A stretch of DNA of 64,000 bases from Pseudarthrobacter enclensis (GTDB lineage: Bacteria; Actinomycetota; Actinomycetes; Actinomycetales; Micrococcaceae), in NCBI RefSeq assembly GCF_001457025.1, contig NZ_KQ758601.1:434001-498000 (forward strand). Reading direction: 5' to 3'. The notes beneath the pieces were generated by a model that saw nothing but the letters and a program-made list of their open reading frames with translations, ran no database searches and was not told the DNA's origin. Positions 33,952-42,922 of the stretch are shown here, in pieces. Made by a program: the position numbers and the translations under genes. How positions within the stretch are numbered: position 1 is the stretch's first letter; every line of letters begins with the position of its first letter.

Positions 33952-35355
33952 ATGAACAGCGCCAGCGCTCCCCGGGCAGTGCAGCCGTCCTCTGAGCTCG
34001 CCTCCGGCAACGACGCCTCCAGCAAGGGCAGGATCCTGGCTTGGGCATCCTGGGACTGGGGCTCGGCGGCCTTCAACGCCGTAATGACCACCTTCGTGTT
34101 TACCGTGTACCTGACGTCCAACGCCTTCGGCGGCGAGGACCAGGCCTCGGCCGTGCTGGGCGCCGCCCTCGCCGTCGCCGGGTTTGCCATTGCGCTGCTG
34201 GCGCCTGTGACCGGGCAGCGCTCTGACGCCGGCGGCCGGCGGAAGCTGTGGCTGGGAGTCAACACGGCTGCCGTCGCCGTCCTCACGGCTTCGTGTTTCT
34301 TCGTCTACCCGCAGCCCGAATTCCTGCTGCTCGGCGTCACCCTGATCGCGTTGGGGAACGTGTTCTTCGAATTCGCCGGGGTCAACTACAACGCCATGCT
34401 GGCCCAGATCTCCACCCCGCGGAACATCGGAAAGGTCAGCGGCATCGGGTGGGGTGCCGGGTACCTGGGCGGCATCGTGGCCCTGCTCATCGTGCTGCAG
34501 CTGTTCGTCCAACCCAGCTTCGACTGGTTTGGCGCGTCCACCGAGGACAGCCTGAACATCCGGCTGGTGGCCGTCTTCTCTGCGCTCTGGTTTTTCGTTT
34601 TCGCGCTCCCGGTCCTGTTCGCGGTGCCGGAACTGCCCAAGACGGGGCAGGCGGCCCGGCTGGGGATCGTGGCCAGCTACCGCCTGCTCTTCCGCCGGAT
34701 CCGCGCCATCTACGCCACCAGTCCGCACACCATCTATTTCCTGCTTGCCAGCGCGGTCTTCCGGGACGGTCTCGCCGCGGTGTTCACGTTCGGTGGGATC
34801 ATCGCGGCCGGGACCTTCGGATTCGCCCTGCCGCAGGTCATCTTCTTCGCCATCTTCGGCAACATCGTCGCGGCCATTGGTGCGGTCATCGGGGGTTTCC
34901 TGGACGACAGGCTCGGCCCCAAGACGGTCATCATCGGCTCGCTGGTCGGCCTGCTGGTGGCCGGAACGGTGATCCTGGTGCTGGGCAACGGGGACTACGT
35001 CTTCTTTGGGTTGGAATGGGCGGGCAGCACCACGTTCTGGGTGTTCGGCCTGTTCCTCTGCCTGTTCGTGGGCCCGGCACAGTCGTCCTCGCGGGCGTAC
35101 CTGGCCCGCCTTGCCCCGCACGGCGAGTCCGGTGAACTCTTCGGCCTGTACGCCACCACCGGCCGGGCCGTCAGCTTTCTGGCGCCGGCGCTTTTCACGC
35201 TCTGCATCACCGTCGCCACCCCGCTGGTGGCCGCCGGGCAGGCGCAGCGCTGGGGGATCCTGGGCATCATGGTGGTCCTGCTGGCCGGCCTGCTGGTCTT
35301 GCTGCCGGTCAAGTCGCCGGACAAGGCGCCCATCGCCGTCGTGCCCCCTGCCTGA
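33952..35355 (+). CDS. MFS transporter, UMF1/Atg22-like
   Basis: A 467-residue protein with 12 predicted membrane helices. The N-terminal SWDWGSAAFNAVMTTFVFTVYL and the GIGWGAGYLGGIVALL segment are typical of the Atg22-like UMF1 family of major facilitators. The fungal relative exports amino acids from vacuoles; bacterial substrates are unknown. It is divergent from mnhA and, by its -10 position, probably leaderless. The much longer frame that runs into it from 32551 is an antisense shadow of mnhA. Confidence 0.88.
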   Translation: MNSASAPRAVQPSSELASGNDASSKGRILAWASWDWGSAAFNAVMTTFVFTVYLTSNAFGGEDQASAVLGAALAVAGFAIALLAPVTGQRSDAGGRRKLWLGVNTAAVAVLTASCFFVYPQPEFLLLGVTLIALGNVFFEFAGVNYNAMLAQISTPRNIGKVSGIGWGAGYLGGIVALLIVLQLFVQPSFDWFGASTEDSLNIRLVAVFSALWFFVFALPVLFAVPELPKTGQAARLGIVASYRLLFRRIRAIYATSPHTIYFLLASAVFRDGLAAVFTFGGIIAAGTFGFALPQVIFFAIFGNIVAAIGAVIGGFLDDRLGPKTVIIGSLVGLLVAGTVILVLGNGDYVFFGLEWAGSTTFWVFGLFLCLFVGPAQSSSRAYLARLAPHGESGELFGLYATTGRAVSFLAPALFTLCITVATPLVAAGQAQRWGILGIMVVLLAGLLVLLPVKSPDKAPIAVVPPA

Positions 35356-35383
35356 CGGCCACCCCGCAGCGGCCCCGGAAGAC

Positions 35384-35389
35384 TAGGCT
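35384..35389 (+). promoter_or_regulatory. -10 element of a leaderless promoter
   Basis: TAGGCT is 6 bases before the ATG at 35396. Confidence 0.45.
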
Positions 35390-35395
35390 TTAACC

Positions 35396-35878
35396 ATGAA
35401 CGTGGACGAAACGAACCTCCCCGGCCTCGGCCTGCGGAAGGACTTCATGACAGCTTCCGGCCGCCGGATCGGCGTCGTCGAGCTGCGCGAGGGCCAGACC
35501 GAGCTCATCATCTCCACCTGGGATGACCCCGACACCTGCCAGGCGTCGATTCCGCTGACCAGCGACGAAGCAGCCACCCTGGGCAACCTGCTGGGCGGGC
35601 AGCACCTGGCCATGAAGCTCACCGAGGAGCATAAGGACGTGCCGGGCATCGTCACCCGGCAGTTCTCCATCGCCCCCGAGTCCCCGTTCCAGAATCAGCC
35701 CATGGGCAAGGCGTGCATCCGCACCCGCTGCGGCGTCTCCATCGTGGCCATCATGCGCGAAGGCGAGGTCCTGCCCTCGCCGGGACCCGACGTCGTACTT
35801 CACAGCGGTGACCTGCTGGTCGCCGTGGGAACGCTGGAAGGCCTCGACTCGGCGGCCACCATCTTGCGCCACGGCTGA
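35396..35878 (+). CDS. Cation:proton antiporter regulatory subunit (KhtT-like, TrkA-C domain)
   Basis: A 160-residue soluble protein. The C-terminal half (about residues 75-158) is a TrkA-C/RCK_C domain: GKACIRTRCGVSIVAIMREGEVLPSPGPDVVLHSGDLLVAVGT. The N-terminal part resembles the KhtT beta domain. KhtT binds nucleotides such as c-di-AMP and controls the KhtU K+/H+ antiporter. The gene is five bases upstream of the antiporter gene, as in khtTU. Confidence 0.88.
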   Translation: MNVDETNLPGLGLRKDFMTASGRRIGVVELREGQTELIISTWDDPDTCQASIPLTSDEAATLGNLLGGQHLAMKLTEEHKDVPGIVTRQFSIAPESPFQNQPMGKACIRTRCGVSIVAIMREGEVLPSPGPDVVLHSGDLLVAVGTLEGLDSAATILRHG

Positions 35879-35883
35879 GTCCT

Positions 35884-37065
35884 ATGGATCCGCTCGCCCT
35901 GACCCTCATTGAACTGGGGGCCGTTGTGTTCTGCCTTGGCCTGCTGGCCAGACTGGCCGGACGCATCGGAATGTCGCCCATCCCGCTCTACCTCCTGGGC
36001 GGCCTGGCCTTCGGGGCGGGAGGCGTGGTCAAGCTGGAGGGCATGCACGAGTTCTCGCATCTTTCCGGGGAGATCAGCGTCATCCTCCTGCTGCTTATGC
36101 TCGGATTGGAATATACGGCGGCGGAGCTGTTCACCGGATTGCGGCGGTCGTGGCAGGCCGGCGCCCTGGACCTTGTCCTGAATTTCCTCCCCGGCGCCGC
36201 ACTGGCGCTCCTCCTCGGCTGGGGCGGCGTGGGGGCGATGGTCATGGGCGGCATCACCTACATCTCCTCGTCCGGCATCGCTGCGAAGGTCATCACGGAC
36301 CTGGGCAGGCTGGGCAACCGCGAAACGCCCGTGGTGCTCTCCATCCTGGTGTTCGAGGACCTGGCCATGGCCGTGTACCTGCCCATCCTCACCGCCACCC
36401 TGGCCGGGGTCAGTTTCCTGGGCGGGCTCACCACCGTGGCGATCGCCCTGGCCGTGGTCACCGTGGTGCTGATGGTGGCGCTGCGGCACGGACATCACGT
36501 TTCCAAGGCCGTGCACAGCGAGAACTCTGAGGTATTCCTCCTGAACGTGCTGGGCGCAGCGCTGCTGGTGGCCGGGCTGGCGTCCGCCATGCAGGTGTCC
36601 GCGGCCGTTGGCGCCTTCATGCTGGGCATCGCCATCTCCGGCGCCACCGCCCACAACGCCACCCGCATACTCGAACCGCTGCGCGACCTGTTCGCCGCGA
36701 TATTCTTCGTGGCCTTCGGACTCAACACCGACCCCTCGTCCATTCCACCGGTCCTGGGCTGGGCCCTGGTGCTGGCGGTTGTGACCGCGGGGACCAAGAT
36801 GGCAACGGGAATCTGGGCGGCCAAACGGGAAGGCATTGCACGGCCGGGCCGGTTCCGCGCGGGTGCAACGCTGATAGCCCGCGGCGAGTTCTCGATCGTC
36901 ATCGCCGGGCTGGCCGTGGCGTCCGGGGCGGTCCCGCCCTACCTTGCCGCACTGGCCACCGCCTACGTGCTGCTCATGGCGATGCTCGGGCCGCTCGCAG
37001 CCCGCTTCGTCGAACCCGTGGTGAAGGTGGCCTCGCGCCGCCGGCAGGTGCCGGCGCAGGCCTAG
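35884..37065 (+). CDS. K+/H+ antiporter of the CPA2 family (KhtU-like)
   Basis: A 393-residue protein with about 12 membrane helices of the Na+/H+ exchanger (KefB/KhtU) type. The core YISSSGIAAKVITDLG followed by ILVFEDLAMAVYLPIL holds the helix crossover and the conserved ED in the transport site. Unlike KefB/C it has no C-terminal TrkA-N domain; the separate KhtT-like protein supplies the regulatory part. Probably exports K+ in exchange for H+ at high pH or after osmotic change. Confidence 0.9.
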   Translation: MDPLALTLIELGAVVFCLGLLARLAGRIGMSPIPLYLLGGLAFGAGGVVKLEGMHEFSHLSGEISVILLLLMLGLEYTAAELFTGLRRSWQAGALDLVLNFLPGAALALLLGWGGVGAMVMGGITYISSSGIAAKVITDLGRLGNRETPVVLSILVFEDLAMAVYLPILTATLAGVSFLGGLTTVAIALAVVTVVLMVALRHGHHVSKAVHSENSEVFLLNVLGAALLVAGLASAMQVSAAVGAFMLGIAISGATAHNATRILEPLRDLFAAIFFVAFGLNTDPSSIPPVLGWALVLAVVTAGTKMATGIWAAKREGIARPGRFRAGATLIARGEFSIVIAGLAVASGAVPPYLAALATAYVLLMAMLGPLAARFVEPVVKVASRRRQVPAQA

Positions 37066-37072
37066 CGGCGTC

Positions 37073-37648
37073 CTAGATGCGGGTGCGGTGGAAGTTCAGG
37101 TGGCTGCGGCTGGCAGTTGGCCCGCGCTGCCCCTGGTAGCGGTTGCCGTACTCACCCTGGCCGTAGGGGAACTCCGCGGAGGAGCTCAGCCGGAAGAAGC
37201 ACAGCTGGCCGATCTTCATGCCCGGCCACAGCTTGATGGGAAGCGTGGCCATGTTGGACAGTTCCAGCGTGACGTGGCCGGAGAACCCGGGGTCGATGAA
37301 CCCTGCAGTGGAATGCGTCAGGAGGCCCAGGCGGCCCAGCGAGGACTTGCCTTCGAGGCGGGCGGCGATGTCATCCGGGAGGGTGACCGTCTCATAGGTT
37401 GAGCCCAGGACGAATTCGCCGGGGTGCAGGATGAAGGCCTCGTCCTCCTCCACTTCCACCAGCCGGGTCAGCTCGGGCTGCTCCTGTGCCGGATCGATGT
37501 GCGCGTACTTGTGGTTGTCGAACAGCCGGAAGAACTTGTCAATCCTGACGTCCACGGACGACGGCTGCACCATCGCGGGCTCAAACGGTTCCAGCACGAT
37601 CCGCTGGGAGTCTATTTCGGCACGAATATCGCGGTCTGAGATCAGCAC
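37073..37648 (-). CDS. dcd: dCTP deaminase
   Basis: A 191-residue trimeric dUTPase-fold enzyme. [20 protein letters not shown] with PGFSG and TLELSN gives the deaminase active site (Ser, Arg and the catalytic Glu). The sequence resembles the actinobacterial bifunctional form that turns dCTP directly into dUMP, but this cannot be settled by eye. The start is GTG at 37648, six bases after a TAATTT -10, hence leaderless. It supplies dUMP for thymidylate synthesis. Confidence 0.93.
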   Translation of the reverse strand: MLISDRDIRAEIDSQRIVLEPFEPAMVQPSSVDVRIDKFFRLFDNHKYAHIDPAQEQPELTRLVEVEEDEAFILHPGEFVLGSTYETVTLPDDIAARLEGKSSLGRLGLLTHSTAGFIDPGFSGHVTLELSNMATLPIKLWPGMKIGQLCFFRLSSSAEFPYGQGEYGNRYQGQRGPTASRSHLNFHRTRI

Positions 37649-37654
37649 CGTCCC

Positions 37655-37678
37655 AAATTACCGTATGCATTATCCACA
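37655..37678 (-). promoter_or_regulatory. dcd promoter with a consensus DnaA box
   Basis: On the minus strand TAATTT (37655-37660) is the -10, six bases before the GTG. TTATCCACA (37670-37678, plus strand) is a perfect DnaA box and occupies the position just downstream of or over the -35. DnaA could therefore tie dcd expression to replication initiation. One box only, so chance occurrence is not excluded. Confidence 0.45.
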
Positions 37679-37780
37679 GCCACATTTTTCCGTTGTTGCT
37701 GTAGCCCTGTGGGGCTAATGTTGCCTCAGATACTAGGCGCCGGATGGTCTCCCGGATGGCCCAACAGAGCTGGGGATGTT

Positions 37781-39565
37781 GTGAATAAAGTTGTCGCGCC
37801 CTCTGTGGTTGGCGTGCTGTGCGCGCTGGTGCTCGTTGCCGCGTCGCCCGGCCCGGTGTCCCTGCCGGCCGGGCCCGACCTGCCCGCCGCCTCTGGCCCG
37901 TCCCGGGTCTCGCTGGAGGCAGCGGACGCGCACGACGCCGGAACTTCCGTGGGCGGGGACGGTGCCGCCGGATCTCCGCTCACCCCGGCCGTGGACCCGG
38001 ACATCCGCGCCGCCTCGCCGACGGCCCTGGACGCCGCCGCTCCGGACGCCGCTCCAGCGCCTGCGCCCCTTGCTTCGACCGGCGGTGCCGTTTCGCCGGG
38101 CGGCACTGTCCCGGCGGGCAGCACTGCAGCCACCACTGAACCGGCGGCCGCCCAGCCCGCGGCCGAGGTACCGTCCATCCCGCCACTGTGGGCACCCGAC
38201 GGCGGACTGGGATCCCCGCCGGCCTCAGCCACCGGCCCGGCGCCCTCCACGCCGCAGGCCCCGCGCCCTTCCTCCGAGACGCTGGTCTCCCCCGAAGCGC
38301 TCGTCAAGGACAGCAATACGGCCGCCATCCTCACCGTGTTCAACAAGATCAACGAGTACCGCGCTTCCAAGGGCCTTAACCCGGTGAAGTACAACTCCAC
38401 CGTGGCCGGCATGGCGCAGGAATGGTCGGACAGCATCGCGTCCCGCGAGGTCATTGAACACCGGGCCAGCTTCTGGACGGATCCCCGCGCGCTCAGCCCC
38501 AACAACGGCGCGGGCGAGGTCATCGCCATCCGCACGGACAGGGACGCCTCGCAGCTCGTCGAATGGTGGAAGGGCTCCCCCGGGCACAACGCCATGCTCA
38601 TCGACCCCCGGTTCAACGTCATGGGCGCCGGGATCTCCTACACCAACTCCACCTACCAGATCTGGGGGGTGGTGAACTTCTTCGGCTACACCACCCTCCC
38701 GGCCGGCACGGTGGACTCCCCCGGCGGTTCTGCCGGAGGTTCGACCGGGGGCAACCCCTTCCCCCCGGCAACGCCCACCATGTGCGACGCCCCCGTCAAG
38801 CACATGCCACCCACCCTGGACCTCAGCGCCGCCTCCATCACCGGACCGGGCGACCTTGTCACCGTCAACGCCTCGGGCCAGCTCCTCAACAGGGCGTCGA
38901 CGGGCGGGCGCAGCTACGCCGCCGCGAAGGTCATCGGATCGGGCTTCGGCGGAGCCAAGGAAGTCTTCGTCACCGACTGGGACCGCGACGGCGCCTACGA
39001 CCTCGTCACCCAATGGACCACCGGCAACCTGACCCTCCACCGCGGCATCGCCACCGGAGGCTTCGAGCCCGCCGTCACCCTGGGCTCCGGGGGCTGGCAG
39101 TCCCTCACGCTCGCGGTGGGCGGGTGGTGCGCCAACAACAGGATGCCGCAGATCCTCGCGCTGGATACCGGCGGAAACCTGTACCTCTACCCCAACAAGG
39201 GCACCGGTGACCTCTCCGCAAGGACCCTCATCTCGGGCGGCATCAGCGCCGCGCGCCTGGCCATGGTGGACTACGACGCCGACGGCTTCCAGGATGTCCT
39301 GGCGCTTCGAACCGACGGCTCTGCGCTGCTGTACCGGGGCTGGGGAACCACGGCCCTGCGGTCGGAATCCCGGCCCACCGTCGCCACAGGCTGGCAGGAT
39401 GTCACCGGCATCAGGGCGCTGAAGAACGTGACAGCCCTGAACTCCACCGGCATTGCCCTGCGCCGCGCCTCGGACACCGTGCAGTACTGGGACCTTTCGG
39501 GCGGAAGCCTCGCGTCGCCGACGAACATCACCGGTCCGTGGGCAGGCCAAAGGCTGGCCCAGTAG
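37781..39565 (+). CDS. Secreted CAP-domain protein with C-terminal FG-GAP repeats
   Basis: A 594-residue exported protein from the GTG at 37781 (preceded by GGGGAT). A hydrophobic signal segment (VVAPSVVGVLCALVLVAA) is followed by a Pro/Ala/Gly-rich linker to about residue 175. Residues about 180-310 are a CAP/SCP domain (NKINEYRASKGLNPVKYN, HNAMLIDPRFNVMGAGI). Residues about 380-590 carry FG-GAP/VCBS-type repeats with calcium loops TDWDRDGAYD and VDYDADGFQDV. CAP proteins are surface factors of varied function; the propeller repeats suggest binding to a ligand or the wall. Function unknown. Confidence 0.82.
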   Translation: MNKVVAPSVVGVLCALVLVAASPGPVSLPAGPDLPAASGPSRVSLEAADAHDAGTSVGGDGAAGSPLTPAVDPDIRAASPTALDAAAPDAAPAPAPLASTGGAVSPGGTVPAGSTAATTEPAAAQPAAEVPSIPPLWAPDGGLGSPPASATGPAPSTPQAPRPSSETLVSPEALVKDSNTAAILTVFNKINEYRASKGLNPVKYNSTVAGMAQEWSDSIASREVIEHRASFWTDPRALSPNNGAGEVIAIRTDRDASQLVEWWKGSPGHNAMLIDPRFNVMGAGISYTNSTYQIWGVVNFFGYTTLPAGTVDSPGGSAGGSTGGNPFPPATPTMCDAPVKHMPPTLDLSAASITGPGDLVTVNASGQLLNRASTGGRSYAAAKVIGSGFGGAKEVFVTDWDRDGAYDLVTQWTTGNLTLHRGIATGGFEPAVTLGSGGWQSLTLAVGGWCANNRMPQILALDTGGNLYLYPNKGTGDLSARTLISGGISAARLAMVDYDADGFQDVLALRTDGSALLYRGWGTTALRSESRPTVATGWQDVTGIRALKNVTALNSTGIALRRASDTVQYWDLSGGSLASPTNITGPWAGQRLAQ

Positions 39566-39571
39566 CGGAAC

Positions 39572-40033
39572 CTAGCTGACGCTCTGCGGCTCCAGGACAT
39601 CCTTCAGCCGCTCCAGCTGGGCCACTTCGGACCGGAGGCTTCGCTGTGCCATCTTGTTCAGGATCCCGAAGCGGTCCATGAACGCGAACGACCCCTCGGG
39701 CCGGACCTCAAGTGCATACCGGAGCCGGGTGCCGTCATTTTCGGTGCTGAGGTAGTACCCGCCGGAGCGGTTGGCCGGGCCGGAAATCACCCGGAACTGG
39801 ATCTCGGCGCCCGGGCGGGCATGGGTGATCTCGAGTTCGGCCGGGATGCTGAGCCCGGACCTGCCGGCCACCATCTTGCGGTACACCGCGCCCTTGGCGC
39901 CGGCGGAGCCCTGCACCAGCTTCACGCTGCGGACCGAGTCACGCCACGCGGGCAGGTTGGTGGCGTCCATCAGGTACAGGTACACAGCCATGGCATCACG
40001 CCGGATGAGTACCTCGTGCTCTGCGAATGCCAT
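39572..40033 (-). CDS. SRPBCC (START-like) family protein
   Basis: A 153-residue protein with the helix-grip pattern of polyketide-cyclase/START-like proteins: FAEHEVLIRRDAMAVYLYLMDA at the N-terminus, GGYYLSTENDGTRLRYALEV and a long C-terminal helix. They bind a hydrophobic ligand; the ligand is unknown. It converges with the CAP gene. Confidence 0.78.
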   Translation of the reverse strand: MAFAEHEVLIRRDAMAVYLYLMDATNLPAWRDSVRSVKLVQGSAGAKGAVYRKMVAGRSGLSIPAELEITHARPGAEIQFRVISGPANRSGGYYLSTENDGTRLRYALEVRPEGSFAFMDRFGILNKMAQRSLRSEVAQLERLKDVLEPQSVS

Positions 40034-40271
40034 GGGGCTCTTTCTGTGTCAACGCCGGCTTCCCGCGTTCGCACCTCCCCCTGGCGCCGCGGCTTTCCGG
40101 TTCAGGTTAGCCAGCCTGCCAGGCGCCCACCTAGCCAGAGACGGCGACGTTATTGAAGAGTTACTGGATGACGCAGCGGGAGCCGGGACACGGACGGCGC
40201 CGGCCACGGGTGGCCGGAGCCGCTGCGTATCTGCGCTAAGCTAAGTTCTGCCCCGCGGAAGCGGCGGCGAC

Positions 40272-40345
40272 GCGGCTGTAGCTCAATGGTAGAGCGCTAG
40301 CTTCCCAAGCTTGATACGCGGGTTCGATTCCCGTCAGCCGCTCCA
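40272..40345 (+). tRNA. tRNA-Gly (anticodon CCC)
   Basis: A complete cloverleaf: acceptor arms GCGGCTG (40272-40278) and CAGCCGC (40335-40341), D arm with GCTC/GAGC, anticodon loop TTCCCAA with CCC at 40314-40316, T arm CGGG-TTCGATT-CCCG, discriminator T and an encoded CCA (40343-40345). The anticodon stem has one T-T mismatch. The 3' 49 bases are also read antisense as the tail of the MFS gene. Confidence 0.95.
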
Positions 40346-41754
40346 ACAATCCTTACCGGCCTGCGCCGGTCCCGCACATCGACCCGGAGGGTCAACGCGG
40401 CCTTGCGGGCCAAAACGATTCCGAGCGTCAAGGCTGCCAGAGCCGGAACGCCGCCGGACACCAACAGCGCCGCGTGCGGGTCCGCGTGCTCGGCGATCCA
40501 CCCCAGCATCGGGCCGCCCAACGCCTGCCCTCCGATCAGCACCATGATGTAAAGGCTCATGACCCGGCCGCGGATGGCCATGTTCGAGCTGATCTGCACC
40601 AGCTGGTTGGAGCCCGTGAGGAACATCAGGCACCAGAACCCTGACAGGACCATCACGGCGCCGAACGTGGCCAGCGACGGCGCCAGCGCCGCCAGGCAGA
40701 GCGTGGCCCCGTACATTCCGGCGCAGAACACCACGGACCGCAGGCGCAGGTGCCGGCGACGTGTCGAGGCCACCGCACCGATGAGGGCACCGGCGGCCAC
40801 CAGGGCGTTCAGCATCCCGTATCCCCCGGCACCGATCCGGAAGACGTGGTCGGCGAAGGCAGCAAGGATCACCGGCAGACTCATCGCAAAGACTGCAATG
40901 AACCCGGCCATCAGCCATGGCCAGTAGATCGTGGGCTTCCCCAGCGCGTACCGCAGACCCTCCCGTACCATGCCCTTGCTCTTGGGGGCGGGGGCGCTCA
41001 CATGCAGCTGGTCCTTGCGGAGGATCAGCAGCATGGCCACGGTTGAACAGCAGGCCACAGCGTTGGCCGCGAACGCCCAGCCGGCACCCACTGCCGTGAG
41101 GAGCAGGCCCGCCAGCGCCGGGCCGATCAGGCCTCCCAGCTGGAAAGTGGTGGAGTTGACGCTGATGGCATTGCGCAGGTACACCGGTCCCACGAGCTCA
41201 TTGACGAAGACCTGGCGGGCCGGCTGGTCCAGTACGGTGACCAGACCCAGGACCAGCGCGATCACATAGACGTGCCACACCTCGATGGCTCCGGTGAGGG
41301 CAAGGGCGGCAAGCGCGGCGGCCAGGAATGCGGCCACGCTCTGGCACAGGATCAGGATCCTGCGCTTGGCGAACCGGTCAGCGATCATGCCGCCCCACGG
41401 TCCCAGGACCAGCGACGGCAGGAACTGCAGCGCCACGGTGATGCCCACCGCCGTGACGGATCCCGACAACTGGAGCACCAGCCAGTCCTGGGCAATGCGC
41501 TGCATCCAGATGGCGATCACGGCGATGAAGTGTCCCACCGCGAAGATGCGGAAGTTGGGCACCCTGAGCGAGATGAAGGTGTGCTTCCAGGGCAGCCGTT
41601 CCGCCACCACCGGCACCGGCTGGGTGCCCAAGCCGGGGTCCGCGTCGGGCGTGGTAAGTGGTTCCTTCGGTTCCGGGGGCTGCGCGGGCACTGACCCTGC
41701 AGAATCGATGACGGGCTGGCTGACGGTTGCCGACGACGGCGGTGGGGGTGCCAC
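40297..41754 (-). CDS. MFS exporter whose 3' end overlaps tRNA-Gly
   Basis: A 485-residue major facilitator with 12 helices after a disordered Pro-rich N-terminus of about 50 residues. GPWGGMIADRFAKRRILI is the loop 2-3 signature, and the sequence resembles the enterobactin-exporter (EntS-like) group. No in-frame stop occurs before the tRNA: the last 14 residues, ADGNRTRVSSLGS after a single Ala, are encoded by the antisense strand of the tRNA, ending at a TAG in its anticodon arm. The true stop may have been lost. Start is GTG. It is divergent from a LysR regulator, which may control it. Confidence 0.8.
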   Translation of the reverse strand: MAPPPPSSATVSQPVIDSAGSVPAQPPEPKEPLTTPDADPGLGTQPVPVVAERLPWKHTFISLRVPNFRIFAVGHFIAVIAIWMQRIAQDWLVLQLSGSVTAVGITVALQFLPSLVLGPWGGMIADRFAKRRILILCQSVAAFLAAALAALALTGAIEVWHVYVIALVLGLVTVLDQPARQVFVNELVGPVYLRNAISVNSTTFQLGGLIGPALAGLLLTAVGAGWAFAANAVACCSTVAMLLILRKDQLHVSAPAPKSKGMVREGLRYALGKPTIYWPWLMAGFIAVFAMSLPVILAAFADHVFRIGAGGYGMLNALVAAGALIGAVASTRRRHLRLRSVVFCAGMYGATLCLAALAPSLATFGAVMVLSGFWCLMFLTGSNQLVQISSNMAIRGRVMSLYIMVLIGGQALGGPMLGWIAEHADPHAALLVSGGVPALAALTLGIVLARKAALTLRVDVRDRRRPVRIVGAADGNRTRVSSLGS

Positions 41755-41843
41755 AGATTGTCCTCACAGTGGGTGCGGTCCGGGATGCCCTTAACGCTAT
41801 GGTGGCGCCAGGAGATTATGGAGCCGTATTGTCCCTATAACTC

Positions 41844-41862
41844 GTATTGCGAACCGCAATAC
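41844..41862. promoter_or_regulatory. LysR-type operator palindrome
   Basis: A perfect 8-base inverted repeat, GTATTGCG and CGCAATAC, with a 3-base spacer; it contains a T-N11-A LysR box (T41847 to A41859). It lies in the divergent region between the MFS and the LysR genes. An additional half-site GTATTG (41826-41831) is one to two turns away, as expected for LysR tetramers. Confidence 0.7.
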
Positions 41863-41891
41863 ATGCCGCACTGAGCCGATGGAGTCCACCC

Positions 41892-42746
41892 TTGTTCGAA
41901 CCAGCACAACTGCGCTCGTTCCTTGCCGTTGCTGAAACATTGAGCTTCACCAAGGCGGCGGACCGGCTGGGCCTGGCGCAGCCAACCATCAGCCAGCACA
42001 TCAGGAAGCTGGAGACCGCCGCCAAACGGGTGCTCATCACCAGGGACACCCGGGACGTGCGTTTAACTGACAATGGCGATGCGATGGCCGGCTTTGCGCG
42101 GAACATTCTCGCCGCCCATGACGCCGCGGCGCGCTACTTCTCCGGCTCCGCCATGCGGGGCCGGCTTAGGTTCGGCACGGCGGACGACCTCGCCATCACC
42201 GGCCTTCCCAGGATCCTGCGCGAGTTCCGGCAGATTTACCCGCAGATCAACCTTGAGCTCACGGTGGGGCAAAGCGACCAGCTGTACCGCAAGCTCAACG
42301 CCGGCCAGCTGGACCTGGTGTTCGTCAAATGGGTGGCCGGCGCCAAGGACGGAACTGTGGTGCAGCATGACTCCTTTTCCTGGGTGGGACTGGAGCAAAC
42401 CTCCCTGGAACCGGGGGCGCCTGTTCCACTGATCGCCTACCCCTCTCCCAGCCTCAGCCGCAAACTCGCCATCGACGCCCTGGAGGCCCACGGCCGCACT
42501 TGGCGGATCACCTGCACTACGCGCCAGATCAGCGGGGTGCTGGCCGCGGTCCGGGCGGGCATCGGGGTGGCCGTCATGCCGTCGTCGCTGGTGCCCGAGG
42601 ACCTCAAAATCATCACCCGCCGGTTCGACCTGCCACCGGTCGGGGACGTCGACTTCACCCTGATCCGAAACCCCCTGGCCAACGCAGAGGTCATCGATGC
42701 CCTCACGCAGTCGATCGTGGGAAGGACCATCAACCGGCAGGGATAA
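41892..42746 (+). CDS. LysR-family transcriptional regulator
   Basis: A 284-residue regulator. The winged HTH (FEPAQLRSFLAVAETLSFTKAADRLGLAQPTISQHIRKLE) is clear and is followed by a LysR substrate-binding domain. I chose the TTG at 41892, with GGAG eight bases before; the ATG at 41847 falls inside the operator palindrome. It probably regulates the divergent MFS exporter; the inducer is unknown. Confidence 0.87.
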   Translation: MFEPAQLRSFLAVAETLSFTKAADRLGLAQPTISQHIRKLETAAKRVLITRDTRDVRLTDNGDAMAGFARNILAAHDAAARYFSGSAMRGRLRFGTADDLAITGLPRILREFRQIYPQINLELTVGQSDQLYRKLNAGQLDLVFVKWVAGAKDGTVVQHDSFSWVGLEQTSLEPGAPVPLIAYPSPSLSRKLAIDALEAHGRTWRITCTTRQISGVLAAVRAGIGVAVMPSSLVPEDLKIITRRFDLPPVGDVDFTLIRNPLANAEVIDALTQSIVGRTINRQG

Positions 42747-42922
42747 CCGGGCGGAGTCAAGCGCCGCAACGGCAGCCCGTCAAGGCCCTGCAGGGGCCAG
42801 GAATCCATTGATGTCAGATCGTTGCATAATCTATGCTGGTGTCTCCAGGGTCAAGCAGCAGGCCGGTTCTACAATACGGGCGCGCCTGAACCACAGGGAC
42901 CGCCGCCCGGGACAGGCAGCCA

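Noticed and set aside
33760..35121. Upstream extension of the mnhA frame on the minus strand
   Set aside because: It is antisense to the MFS gene, low complexity, and the MrpA homology begins at the GTG at 33759 with a ribosome binding site.
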